Assembly: GCA_013399695.1 (NCBI GenBank)
Contig: VXAU01001099.1
Location: forward strand, 248,001-312,000
DNA from: Formicarius rufipectus
Taxonomy: Eukaryota; Chordata; Aves; Passeriformes; Formicariidae
Direction of reading: 5' to 3'
DNA: 64,000 nucleotides
Of the stretch, positions 28,431 to 39,620 are shown piece by piece. The position numbers were made by a program, and so were the translations under genes. The notes beneath the pieces were generated by a model, which had not been told where the DNA came from, ran no database searches, and saw only the letters and a list, made by a program, of their open reading frames with translations. Within the stretch, counting starts at the first letter, position 1. Each line of letters opens with the position of its first letter.

Positions 28431-29878
28431 AAACAGCCATATAGATTAATGTAAAACTAAGATGGCCCCAAAAAAACCTGAGCAGCTGTTTATCAGCTTG
28501 TTACTGTTGATGTGCAATTAAATCAAAGGGGAACCAGTCAGATTGTGACTGGCGGGAAGTGAGATAATAGAATTAAAAGCAAAATATTTGTACTCTGAAA
28601 GGATTTGGAATCTGTGCACAGGAAGGTAATGCTGTTAGGTAATGTGCAAATACAGCAAATACAGGTACACATGAATTGAATTCACAGTGAATTTAAAGGT
28701 AGACTTGAAAGTTTCAAAAGCTAAGCAAGAAGTCATTGAGCTATTTTAAAAGATCTAGTGAAACTACAGATGAAACTACAGACTCCTGGCTGGCAGGAGA
28801 ATCATTAACACTGCAGAAAGGTACTGAAGTTTGAATTCAGAATGGTGGACCATTGAATGCCCACTGTGGACTGTTTAGCCACACTAGTACAATGTTAAGC
28901 TTCCTCTCTGCTGGACTGACTACAGAAAATTGTGCATAAATCCAACTTCCCATTATATTTAGTGAATGTTGTTGCTAGGAGGGAAATACAAGGAAAATGA
29001 TAGAAATTATTTCTAGAGCCAGCAGGTTATCTGTTAGCCTAGAATGCTGAGATGGAGTCAAGTTACTGGGAATGCCTTGAGGACCAGAAATCCTTGGACC
29101 AGGGAGGGACTGCAGAATGGTCTATTTAGAGTATTGTTAAATTGTTCAAGTAATACAATAAATAAAGAGGAGATACAGATCCTGTCACCTCCCCTGAATC
29201 TTTTCTGGGGAGTGGGTCTTTCGTTCTCATCTGCAACTTTGGTAAAGAACCTTTAATTGAACCACTGTCTGGGCTGAGATCTGCTCATCTATCTCTTACA
29301 CCATCTGTTTCAACCTGTGATTTTTTCTTGTATTTACACCAAAAAGTGGAGGCATTAATTTGAGGGTGGTGAAGAAGAGTCATTATCTAGTACTGGGATG
29401 GGAAATTTACAGCCTAGATAAGACCTGAGGTTATTTCTATAGAAATTTCACATGATCTGAGGTAGCTTAATTTTGTTTAGTGCAGCTAAGTCAAAAAGGA
29501 AAAGCAAAGCTCTAATGTTCGAGGTTTTTCACTTCTATTATTCCTAATTATGTGATATGTGTTTCCACATCACATGATGTGGTTCCCAAACACAAAGGTT
29601 TTCTGTTCCATTCCCAATATTTATTGAAAAAAAGGGTAATTTTTTTATTTGGTGCTAATCTATAGCCTGCTGAAGTGATTTCAAATCCGTGTTTACCCTC
29701 CATAGATGCGGAACAAAATCCCCACCATTTTGCCAGTCTGAACATGGGGTGAAAGTTACTTTGAAAAGGCTTTCATTTTCCTGTGATTTTCCCTGGCCAC
29801 AGAGCATTACAGACTCATCCTTACAGTGAAGAACTGGACAGATCTTTTTATGTCACAGTCTAAAGACAGTTTAGCGGG

Positions 29879-29920
29879 TTTTTTTTCTTTTTTTTTTTTT
29901 TTTTTTTCCCCTTTCTTTTT
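29879..29920. repeat. Long poly-T / pyrimidine tract
   Basis: T runs broken by single C bases, then CCCC and more T, for about 42 bases. It encodes the poly-Phe stretch of an otherwise meaningless frame. Confidence 0.9.
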
Positions 29921-30497
29921 GTCTATAAGAGATCTGAGGCAAACTGTTAAAAAAAGAAGAGGTCAAATATGCTATTTATTTTTACAAGAAGCTAAACTAA
30001 AGAGTATGAGGTACTTGGGCTTCAAAGGGCTAGGTCTGCCAGCTGCCTAGCTCACAGGAAGTAGATGCATTGGAGTCATTTATGTAAAAAGAGTGAACTT
30101 AAGGCTTCATCCATAACTATTTCTCCCTTTTTACATCACAGTGAATTGTTGAATATCACTGGGATGGAGATACTGGGATATCCATACATTTGTAAGTCAT
30201 CGGATTATTGACTTTTTCCCCTCAGTATGTAGGGAGGAATGTTATAGATAAGAACAAAGCATTCATTCACTAATACATATGTGTGTGTCTGCATAAATGT
30301 GTGCATATACGTACAGCATAATTTATGGTAATATGTATGTACTGTTATTCATCTCACACTCCTTGTTTGACCTTTTCTAAAAGACCACAAATAAAACATT
30401 AACCTTGCTACCTCTTTGATTTTTATTAACTTTTTCTAGCTGTTCTAATTTTCTTATTGTTAATACCTCCTGTAATTCAGGCATGGTACTTCACAAT

Positions 30498-31134
30498 TGC
30501 ATGGCAATTTGCAGCAGGGGAGAAGTCAGGTTCTTTAGTGACCTTTTCACTAGAAATTTCTCATGAAAGCAACTGCTAGCAAGTTTGAATGTGTGTTTTT
30601 TTAACCTTCACTGTTCAGAGTGTGTCCTTCTAATAAATTATTCAATAACTCAGTCACTCACCTCTACTAAAACTATTCATACTTAGCATGTGGTTGTGAT
30701 GCCCTTAAATTCGTTCTATCATTTTCAAGACAAAAGTAAGCAATTCTGAGAGTCTGGTAAACAGTTAATATTAAGAATTTTGTTACTGGTCACTCCTAAG
30801 TTGTGTCTAATTCAAACTCTTCAAAAATAGACAGTAGAAAATGCCCTGATATCATCTTAGCATATGAAAAAGGAAAAAAAAAAAAAAGTTTCTTACATTG
30901 TCTCCCATCTAGTTTTCTAGACGTTTTTAATGAGCAGTATCCAGTAGAACTTGATTGTGGTATTTTTCTTCCATGATTTTATCAAGTGAGTTTTGAGACA
31001 ATATGAATTTTTAAAATTTTCAGAATTATTCTCCTAAATGCATGTCACCTTAATTCCTTTTTTGGTTTTGTACTAATAAATTAATAATTAAATACTTGGT
31101 TTTGGCTTACTTTTCTCCCCTTTGAGGGTCATTT
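30498..31134. repeat. Left copy of an assembly-level duplication
   Basis: This 637-base segment reappears right of the gap. Positions 30498-30914 match 31329-31745 at a constant offset of 831 with only two substitutions that I found: A at 30619 versus T at 31450, and A at 30869 versus T at 31700. A 14-base poly-A is the same length in both copies. Positions 31032-31134 match 31747-31849. Bases 30916-31031 have no counterpart on the right. The left copy ends exactly at the N run. It is probably one locus assembled twice, not a real tandem duplication. Confidence 0.9.
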
Positions 31135-31328
31135 NNNNNNNNNNNNNNNNNNNNNNNNNNNNNNNNNNNNNNNNNNNNNNNNNNNNNNNNNNNNNNNNNN
31201 NNNNNNNNNNNNNNNNNNNNNNNNNNNNNNNNNNNNNNNNNNNNNNNNNNNNNNNNNNNNNNNNNNNNNNNNNNNNNNNNNNNNNNNNNNNNNNNNNNNN
31301 NNNNNNNNNNNNNNNNNNNNNNNNNNNN
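31135..31328. other. Assembly gap, 194 N
   Basis: A run of 194 N bases. The sequence on its right restarts with bases already seen 831 positions earlier, so the gap size is probably an estimate and the true sequence may have no gap here. Any open frame reported through the Ns is an artefact. Confidence 0.98.
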
Positions 31329-31849
31329 TGCATGGCAATTTGCAGCAGGGGAGAAGTCAGGTTCTTTAGTGACCTTTTCACTAGAAATTTCTCATGAAAG
31401 CAACTGCTAGCAAGTTTGAATGTGTGTTTTTTTAACCTTCACTGTTCAGTGTGTGTCCTTCTAATAAATTATTCAATAACTCAGTCACTCACCTCTACTA
31501 AAACTATTCATACTTAGCATGTGGTTGTGATGCCCTTAAATTCGTTCTATCATTTTCAAGACAAAAGTAAGCAATTCTGAGAGTCTGGTAAACAGTTAAT
31601 ATTAAGAATTTTGTTACTGGTCACTCCTAAGTTGTGTCTAATTCAAACTCTTCAAAAATAGACAGTAGAAAATGCCCTGATATCATCTTAGCATATGAAT
31701 AAGGAAAAAAAAAAAAAAGTTTCTTACATTGTCTCCCATCTAGTTNTCCTAAATGCATGTCACCTTAATTCCTTTTTTGGTTTTGTACTAATAAATTAAT
31801 AATTAAATACTTGGTTTTGGCTTACTTTTCTCCCCTTTGAGGGTCATTT
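31329..31849. repeat. Right copy of the assembly-level duplication
   Basis: This consists of a 417-base block (31329-31745) repeating 30498-30914, one N at 31746, then a 103-base block (31747-31849) repeating 31032-31134. The lone N stands where the left copy has about 117 extra bases. The pattern fits a short redundant contig, perhaps the other haplotype, wedged between two contigs that actually overlap. Confidence 0.9.
31746..31746. other. Single-N contig junction
   Basis: One isolated N lies at the point where the right copy jumps over 30916-31031 of the left copy. Scaffolders often write one N when the estimated gap is zero or negative, so it marks a join and not an uncertain base. Confidence 0.75.
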
Positions 31850-31860
31850 TTTTAGTCATT

Positions 31861-34800
31861 TTAGCTCTGTAACCTGGTTACAGAGCCATACTTTTTTTTC
31901 ATCACATTCAGTAGCAAGTTCTGTCCAAGAGTACTTGCTGAACAGAATACTAGAAGTCTTATCCTGATCATCTCAGTAATATTAGTGTGGCAAAACTTAC
32001 TTGCCACCATTTTCTTTCTAAATGTAATCATTTTCAGTGTATCCCAAAGTAGTCCTTCTGTGGTGGCTTTGAATATTCTGTGATCTAATCCTGGTTTGAT
32101 GTAAGAGTAGTGATAAAGAGAAGAAAATGCTTTTGAAATTGCCAACTAGTCAGAGGTTAAAATGCTGAGTTTTGGCTAAGAAAATTTAAGTTTAATTCCT
32201 AGCTTCAACATAGTCTCCTTATTTGATACAAAATTTGTTAATCTGTCAGCTTTATTTGTTCCAAGAGGGCTGATAACAGTTCTTTAACCTGAAGGATATT
32301 AAAATGATAAATTTTATAAAACATCAAAGGAGCTTGGATAGCATACTGCTGAAGGCCGGTGAAGTATTTGATAGCAGCAGGTATCAGTTACTCTCTCACT
32401 TTACTCAGCATTGTAGAAAAGTTTTAAGACAAAAGTAAATGCTTTTACCAAGTAGTCTTAGTGAATTTATGTTCTCCATCGACTTCTCAGCAGATCTTCT
32501 TACTTGTAGCAACGATATTCAACATGCAAAGGCACAGAAAAATATTACTTTTAAGAATTGCAGCTTTCAGTCTCATTAATTTTGTGGTTTACAGGTCTCT
32601 CTCTTAGGGTGTTTCTGTTCTGAATTGCTAGCTGGGTACCAGATTCCTGTATGCTTATCTGGGCCTGTTTGACTTATGTATGAGGAGTTTTATGAAGGAA
32701 TGGTCTGGAGACATTCATGAGCGATGACAAATAGAATATAATTTCCTAATTAGTTGCTGTCTCTCACTTCTATAGAGATACAAAACGTCCTTGACTACCT
32801 TTCTTTGAAGGAAAATACAGGTGCTAACTCTGAAACAGTAAGATGGGTTTTCCCCTCATGGTTCTCTGGCCATTTTTGGATTATCAGCTAGTACTAGTGA
32901 AAAGTCATCTGGATTAAAGATGGGTGTTTTATTCAGAGTAGCTCATGTGAAATAAACAGCTCTCTCATCCCCCTCTTTGCATGGAATCCAGCCAGATTTC
33001 CAACAGTGTTGTCAAAGAATATCTACTCTTTCAATTAACATTAGATACAGTGCTTAGGCAAACTAGAACTAAATTGCCAGTCTCCCAGCCTCTTCTTTCT
33101 AAAATGAGAAGATTGGAATTTAACCACTCTCTTCAGGCAGAAATTACTTTACCTGTAAAATTATATCTGTGTTTTACAGAGTAGCTGCAAAGATAAACAC
33201 ACATGCTTTTCTTTTTTCCTGTCTGCAGGTTTCTCAGGATGTTATGCAAGCAGAAAGTTAGGTATGGGGTCTAGTGAACAAAGATGACGCAGCTGGAACA
33301 CAAGCTGTCTGCAATGCTGTTTATTGTAATACTCTTTCTTTAGCAGACTTGTTATTTGAAGATCCACTGTAAATCCACATATACTAAAACTTAAGAATAA
33401 CTTGTGGTTGCACCTGTTACTGATAAAGCATATCAATTTTGTTTGTATGTGTTCAGCCTACGTACTAATCATAAAGCAAACCTCCAGCGCATCTCAATTT
33501 GCAGGTGTAAAATTTGCTTGCTAAATGCTAAAGGCAGAGTCTTGTGTAAAATAAAATGTGTCTCAAAGCTCTCAGAAAGAAGGAAAAAGGCTAAGGTAAT
33601 ACGAGTTTGTTGTTGACTTCTTATCCAAAAGCAGCACAGAAGTCTGTAGTGATAAGTATATTCACCTAGAAGCTCTGTATGTAAAGGGCAAAGTCACAGA
33701 GATGACAAGCTAGATGTTTTGAGATGAGTTTTGCTGCTGAAAAACATAAAGAGTGTTAGGACTAGTTACATTCTTTCTGAAAAACAACTGATGACACTTT
33801 CTAAGGTCAACATGTTATATCTTTTCCATGCTCTTCTAGAAAGTCAGATTAGTCCTTTCAGCAATAACCTTTCTCACATTGAGTATGTTTGCTTTCTGTC
33901 TTTAACATTCGTCTTCTATATTTGTGATTCTGACAGCTTGTGGGATTACACTGTCCTTATATCCATTTGGATGTGTCTTCTTTGACATATTTTGATTAAA
34001 AGAAGTATAGTTTTACTTAGGCTGAGGTAACATGCAGTCTACANCATATCAGTTTTAGAAATGATCTAATAAAAATGGGCTCATTCCACTCAGTCACTTA
34101 CTTCAGAGTAGACAGCACTTTTCATTTTGAGGGCTTTCACATCATGGCACAAAAGCCATGTCTGCACACAAACTTGTTATTCTTGGAACATGAACCTGTA
34201 AGAGATCTTCTCTGTCACTAAGTCCAGTATATTTACTTTTTTAGTCAACTATACCATTTATTCAACCTCTTTAGTTTTCAAGTAATTAACAAAAAGATAA
34301 AAGAATAAAATCAATTTATTCTCCTAGAATAATGTATTTTAAAACCACATAATATTATATCATATTATGTATTTGAAAATAGAATAACAAAGTGAAGTAT
34401 AGTTTAATTGTTATTACTCTGAAGATACTGATTTATCTGATTTTGAAAACTTAAAACACTTTCTTTTTTTTTCCCCTCTCTATTATTTTAGCTGTCTAGT
34501 TTTTTCTCTAGACAAACAAGGCTTCCTGTGGCTCTGCCAACTCTACAAATATTTTCAAACCTATTGGTCAGCTAGGACTAGATTCAGAAATATGTGAAAG
34601 TCAGCAGTCTATAAAGCTTTGCAGTAATGTAGGGTTGGGCAGGAACTACATTACCATGATTTCAGTTTCTTGGGATTCCTCTCACTAAATAATTATTTCC
34701 CATCTTAGGATGAGTGAGCTTTTCCTTGATGCTTATTTCAAACAGGCTGTTGCAGAACTTTTCATGCTTACAGGCTTTCTCTCCTCTTTCCACTAGGGCT

Positions 34801-34977
34801 AAGCTGTGCTCATTTATTCGCTTGCCAGCAGTGACCTTGAGCTTTGCAAATTCTTTTACCTTTCAGTCCTTTGCTGTATCTGAAGAGAGCTGTATTACCT
34901 CTGCTTTCTTGACTAATTAAGGTGAGATCTTGTCAGTCTCTTCATCTGTTTTCATTTGAACAAATTTCTCTCCAATA
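31861..34977. other. AT-rich unique DNA, no gene recognised
   Basis: The longest frame, 94 codons on the minus strand (31861-32145), has no domain I recognise. A pyrimidine tract ending in GCAG at 33228 looks like a splice acceptor, but no good donor or supported frame follows it. Confidence 0.55.
34044..34044. other. Single N
   Basis: An isolated N with no visible duplication of its flanks. It may be an ambiguous base or another zero-length join. Confidence 0.9.
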
Positions 34978-35125
34978 TAGGTGGCCAGAGTTATGTGCAG
35001 TGTTCTGGATGGAGCCTTGTACAATGTTGTTAGTAATCTTGTATCACTACTGGAACTACCTCATCTTTTAGATCCTAGCAGTGCATTTACCTTTTCACGA
35101 TCATACCAAATTAATTGCTTCTCAT
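34978..35125 (-). mobile_element. Old CR1/L3-like LINE remnant
   Basis: Read on the plus strand, this resembles the reverse complement of the 3' region of ancient amniote CR1/L3 elements. The expected order is present: a GGTGGCCAGAGTT-like block, GTGCAGTGTTCTGGATGG, a CTTGTACAATG block, then a block near CTCATCTTTTAGATCCTAGC followed by TGCATTTACCTTTT and ATCATACCA. Matches are patchy and there is no octamer tail, so the copy is old or internal. The family is assigned by motif order from memory. Minus orientation follows from comparison with the copy at 10611-11018. Confidence 0.45.
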
Positions 35126-35530
35126 CATCCTCTCACTGAAAAATGCACATGGGGTCTTTCCCCTCTACTTTTTCTAACTCACGAGACATCAGCATAGATC
35201 AGATAGTCTTGACATTAACCTCTAGGAGTATGACCTTGTACTTTATGATAGTACAGTCTACACAGAGATGATAAATACTTCTCAATCTCAGATCATAAGG
35301 ACTATTAGTTAGCATACACAGTCCTGGGTTTATAGGGGAAGAGGGGAATAATGTGTCTTTAGCTCCCATCTCCAGTAACACCATATAGTGCTGGATGTTC
35401 TTCCACATTTTGCTTTGTGGACTGGCCATGAGGCTGTGTGATCCCACTCTCTATACTGATATTGTGTTAGCCCTTGTATTTTTACAAGGAAGAAAGACTA
35501 TATTTCTCCTATTTTTAAGAAGGCAAGTTT

Positions 35531-35580
35531 GTGGGTGTGTTTATTTGGTTGGGGTTTTTTTGGTTTGTTTTTGTTTTTTC
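35531..35580. repeat. G/T-rich low-complexity tract
   Basis: A 50-base tract of G and T with nearly no A or C, containing GGGG and TTTGG units. Its composition matches 15451-15540 and the complement of 53797-53952. Confidence 0.75.
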
Positions 35581-37519
35581 TTTGACCAGTTCCTTTGCTA
35601 TGTTACAATCAGGATCAGAGACCTTGGGGCAAGATTGCTCCCTCAAATGTCTTCAGGCATGAGACATTCTCCAAGGTGTGAGGATTTTGTTGTTACATGA
35701 GTATAAGAAAGGGATGTGGGAAGATTGCTAAATCTTTGGAGTAAAGCCAAGGAAAATTAGACAAGCACACACATTCTCCTATGACCACCAGCAAACCAGT
35801 CACTGTTCCTTGATGAAATGTAGACTTCTAATGGGCACCAGTGTTTTAAATTTCACTGGATTCTGGCATTTGTTGAGCTTTCCCTGAGTGTTCATTAATC
35901 TAATTGCAAGGCAAATGCCAACTTCAGACTAAAGGTGACCTAAATGTCTCACCACTTTTAGCATTAAAATAAAGAGTGTTCAGGAATTAATGAGCATAGT
36001 GACCACATTTCCTACGCATAGCAAGCAACTGGTGAATCTCACCTCATGCCTCTTTGATACGAAATGCTTCTCAATGAACTGTGTATTGCCTAGGTGAGTT
36101 GCTTCTCTTGCAGTTGTCAGGTAGCTGTTTTTTATCAGTTTATAACAAACAACAGAGACCGTGGATCACAGGAGTTAGGGCTTTTGATTAGCTCTATACA
36201 ATATGAGAAGCTTCCTTTCCTTCAGCCAAATCTGTTCAGCTTTCCTTTCAGTGTTTTCTCCAAAATTACAGAATACACTTCACTTTCCCCTGACATACTT
36301 GAGAATAGCAACCTGACTCCTTTCACATCTCTTTTCAGATATAGTATTTCTATTTTCTTTCCTCTTTTCTTTCCTTGCACTTTTTTCTTTGTGAAATAGC
36401 AAAGGACAGCACCATGACTGACAATGTAGAAAAAAAAAAAAGTATAAAAAGCCATTTTGAAGCGTGATCTGAATCACCCAATTGACAGGTCACAGATTTA
36501 ACAAGGTTTGCCTTGGAAAAATGATGTCTTAAAATTTTTTAATTTGTCCATGGTATATATGAGAACAAGGAATTTGAGTTATACCTTCAATTACAAGAGT
36601 AACTAAGGGCGGGGACCTTATTTTAACTGAGTGTCTGAGCAGCTACCTGCTACTCAGCTGGAGGTGGGGAGCACCTAAATCGGAACTAGGTGGGAGCAGA
36701 GCTGTAGGGCAGCAGTTAATAGGGATCTGAGCAGTTATCCCAAAGATCTCACTCCTTCAAGCCCTTTGTTTTATTGTTGAAGCAATCATAAGGTCTTTCA
36801 GCATTTCTATGCAGTCTGTCCTCCTTTTTAACACTGAATAACTTTTTATCAGTAAATAATTTTGACATATCTCTTTGTGAACTCCAAGCCACTACAGCAG
36901 CTTTGGGCACAAATGTAGTTTTTAGGATCTTCTGTGAAATACAGCAATTTAGTCTTCAGTAGAATTTAGTAATATCTAAATTATTAGATTAATCACTTAG
37001 TGCTTGGGTAGCTCACAATGTCCAGTAATAACCAGGAATATTTCCTTATGACATTCAACTTTGTGAAGCTCTGAAGTATACTGAGACACAAAATCACAGC
37101 AGTGGGCATCTGAACTCATGAACCATGGTTTCTTATATATCTATTTAACATATCCTGTGTCTCTGCACCAGTCATTCCAGCTTCCCACATCTATAATCCA
37201 CATCATTATGGTGCTTTTTCTGTTCTCCCATGTCTTATGGACTAAATCAGAACATTTTTTGGCTGAATAAGAACTACATATGTTGTTTGGCAAGCTATTA
37301 TGCATGCCTGGGTGGCCAAGCTAGTTCATGGCTTTTAAATATGTAAGGACTGGGTTTCAGGTGTCTTTTTTTTTTTCCCCCAACTAAAAGAGTAAATTAG
37401 AAAAGATATGTTACTCAAGCACCTAACTATTTGACAGAAGTGTAAAAAATTATCTTGGGTATTTCCATTTCTGATTGAAATTTGACCTTGGGAAGAAAAG
37501 CTAGTAAAGATAAATGGAC

Positions 37520-37550
37520 AGCTAGCACAACAGCATGAACTGTGCTAGCT
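37520..37550. repeat. Perfect 10-bp inverted repeat
   Basis: AGCTAGCACA (37520-37529) and its exact reverse complement TGTGCTAGCT (37541-37550) flank an 11-base spacer. It could form a small hairpin or be a paired protein site. No larger precursor-like stem extends from it. Confidence 0.7.
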
Positions 37551-38289
37551 TAGGAGGCAAGGGTTGTGTAAGGAGGTGGTATTCTGCTGCCATCACTGTC
37601 CCTGTGACCTGTTAGGTTAGGAAGTGTACGGAGAATGATTTGCTCCAAAAGTGCCAATGCTTTTGAGCTTGAGGGTATCAGCAGGTCTTGCACTCTTCCT
37701 ACTATATCTCAGTTACAGTGTCCCCATGGTATTTGTCTCTCTTTTCTTGTCTCTCATGCTGTGTGTGACTGAAATTAAACAATTAATATTGCTGATTACT
37801 AGAATTCTCACTCATCTGTCCTTCAGTGCAATTCAGATGTGCCAACTTCACCTTCTGGCATCCTGTGGCCATGGTTTCATTAATTCTTCAAAACTCCTTT
37901 CATACCCTGGAGAGTGTACAGTCAAATTCTTGGGCTTATTAAGGTCATTTTCCCATTGAAATTCTGTATGCAGTGTATCTGGTTGTCTCTGTTTCAGAAG
38001 AATCTGTGACAGGCATCCATATTTGCCAGCTCTATGGCTAAATGTGTATAAGTTTCTTAATAACTGACTTGCATCTTAAAGGCTTCTGAGTGATGTCAAA
38101 TAAAAAAAAAATTAATTTGTAATACTGAATAACTGTTGACATTATATTGCTATTTTCTTCCACTTTCAGCCAGTCAGCAAAGAACTGTGGGGAATTTTAG
38201 CCATCACATTTTAAATTTCCTATCAATATAATTAATCTATTTTCCATTTATAATCCATTTATTTTCTTTCAAACACATATCATAGCATT

Positions 38290-38331
38290 TTGCAGTTGAT
38301 AAGGCAACTGCAATACTGTGATAGCATCACA
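38290..38331. repeat. Two adjacent short inverted repeats
   Basis: TTGCAGTTG (38290-38298) and CAACTGCAA (38305-38313) form a perfect 9-bp stem with a 6-base loop; each arm carries an E-box of the CAGTTG/CAACTG type. Immediately after, TGTGAT and ATCACA pair around AGC (38317-38331). A TTGCAATT motif follows near 38342. The arrangement resembles dimer-binding sites in a regulatory element, but this is inference. Confidence 0.6.
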
Positions 38332-39270
38332 ATACACTGGGTTGCAATTAAAATTTAAAATAGCTTTTTTTGGTCTTTCTTGAGGGAGAAGAATGTTGAT
38401 AGTGCAACATAATGATCCAGTGAAGAGTTAATCTAAGAAAATGTTTTTCTTTTTCCCAATCTATAACTATTTTTCTCTAAATCTCTGAGATTTCGTTGTT
38501 AGTATGTGTCATCACATTATAAAATAAACATTAAAATGTCTGATAGAGACTTAATAGTGTACAGACTCGATGCTATTGAGAGATAATAAAAAGTGAGTAA
38601 TTACAATAAATATACATATACTCACAGATATCAAGAAATACAGTCTCATCAGTCCACAGTAATTTCAAGTAACATGCTCTAACTTTTAAATTTAGGTGAA
38701 TCTGACAAGGTCTCCTGCTTTCTTAATTTTAGGTATCACTTTCTCCCTACAAATACTTAGCTTATTAATTACCATATCATTACTGAAATAACTGCCTTTT
38801 CAAGGTCTGCCTTTTTATTAATGTGCTTTTCTAGTAGCTGGGCTTTTAAGTTTGGCCAGGATGAGCTGTCATGGAGTGCAGCGAGCAGTTACTGCAGTTT
38901 TTTTCCATCTATGCAATACTTTCCAGCTAAAGAGCATGTGAGACAGAAAGGGATTCCTCAGCAATGAAAAATTAAATAATGGTGACAGAAGGATTTTCAA
39001 TTTATCAGAAAAAGAAATAATGAAATCCAATAGCTGGAAGAGAAGGCAGTGACCGACTTATTAGAAATAGGCTGTGCAGTTTTCACAATGAGGGATAGCT
39101 GTCTATTGGAAAAGCATATCTAAAAATGCAGTGTGATCTATGTTATCTGGAATCTTTTTATATAAAAATTGATAGATTTTTAAAATACACATTCTAACTT
39201 CAGGGGAAAATATGAGCTTCTTGTAGATTTTTTTGTTTTTAAGTGTCAACCACTGCTCTGTTCAGTAGCT

Positions 39271-39300
39271 AAAAAAAAAATAAAAAAAAAATAAAAAAAA
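39271..39300. repeat. (A9-10 T)n simple repeat
   Basis: Three poly-A blocks separated by single T bases. Confidence 0.9.
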
Positions 39301-39431
39301 TGATATCAGTAGTTGTTTTCTCATTTCCAAGCTGATGAATATAAGTTCTACTGCTTCTCAAAGCTTTGACTTTTGAACGAAATGAAAAGGGAGGGGTGTA
39401 AACCATAGCTGTAAGGTGATACACCTTTAAA

Positions 39432-39456
39432 TTTTTTTTTTATTTTTTTTTTTTTT
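39432..39456. repeat. Poly-T tract
   Basis: Ten T bases, one A, then fourteen T bases. It lies about 130 bases upstream of the candidate microexon. Confidence 0.9.
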
Positions 39457-39584
39457 AATCCTATCTCTTTTGGATCCTTTTTGCCTATGAGAAGATTGAG
39501 GATGCTTCTTCACTCAGAAGAAATATTTCCCATTTGAGAAAATAAAAAATTGTGTTAATGTTTAAAATAAATTTTCTTTTACAG

Positions 39585-39620
39585 ATAAACAAGAAAAAAA
39601 TAATCCAAAACACCAAATCT
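39585..39620 (+). other. Candidate 36-nt microexon (unproven)
   Basis: A T-rich tract ending in TTTTACAG (39577-39584) makes a plausible splice acceptor, with a possible branch-site match TTAAT about 25 bases before it. Thirty-six bases later the sequence reads GTAAGT (39621-39626), a full-consensus donor. The length is a multiple of three. Two of three frames are open: one reads IleAsnLysLysLysIleIleGlnAsnThrLysSer; the other, starting at the third base, reads LysGlnGluLysAsnAsnProLysHisGlnIle. I do not recognise either peptide. Neuronal genes with giant introns often carry such in-frame microexons, but acceptor-donor pairs also arise by chance in AT-rich DNA. Confidence 0.2.

Larger units (their letters stand above)
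27453..30497. other. AT-rich unique DNA, no gene recognised
   Basis: No gene or transposon is recognised in this interval. It contains two long T tracts, listed separately. Frames are short, at most 74 codons, and the one at 29826-30050 runs through a poly-T tract. Confidence 0.6.
35126..39270. other. AT-rich unique DNA with inverted repeats, no gene recognised
   Basis: No coding gene is recognised. Frames of 101 and 102 codons (35395-35700, 36094-36399, 37651-37959) are rich in Phe, Leu and Ser, as expected of T-rich DNA. The only notable structures are the short perfect inverted repeats near 37520 and 38290, listed separately. Confidence 0.55.

Noticed and set aside
31088..31397. Open frames crossing the N gap
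   Set aside because: Most of their length is unknown bases, so they have no meaning.
31861..32145. 94-codon minus-strand frame just right of the duplicated segment
   Set aside because: The translation shows no family I know. A GTAAGT-like donor on the minus strand near 32000 lies inside it, but no matching acceptor was found.
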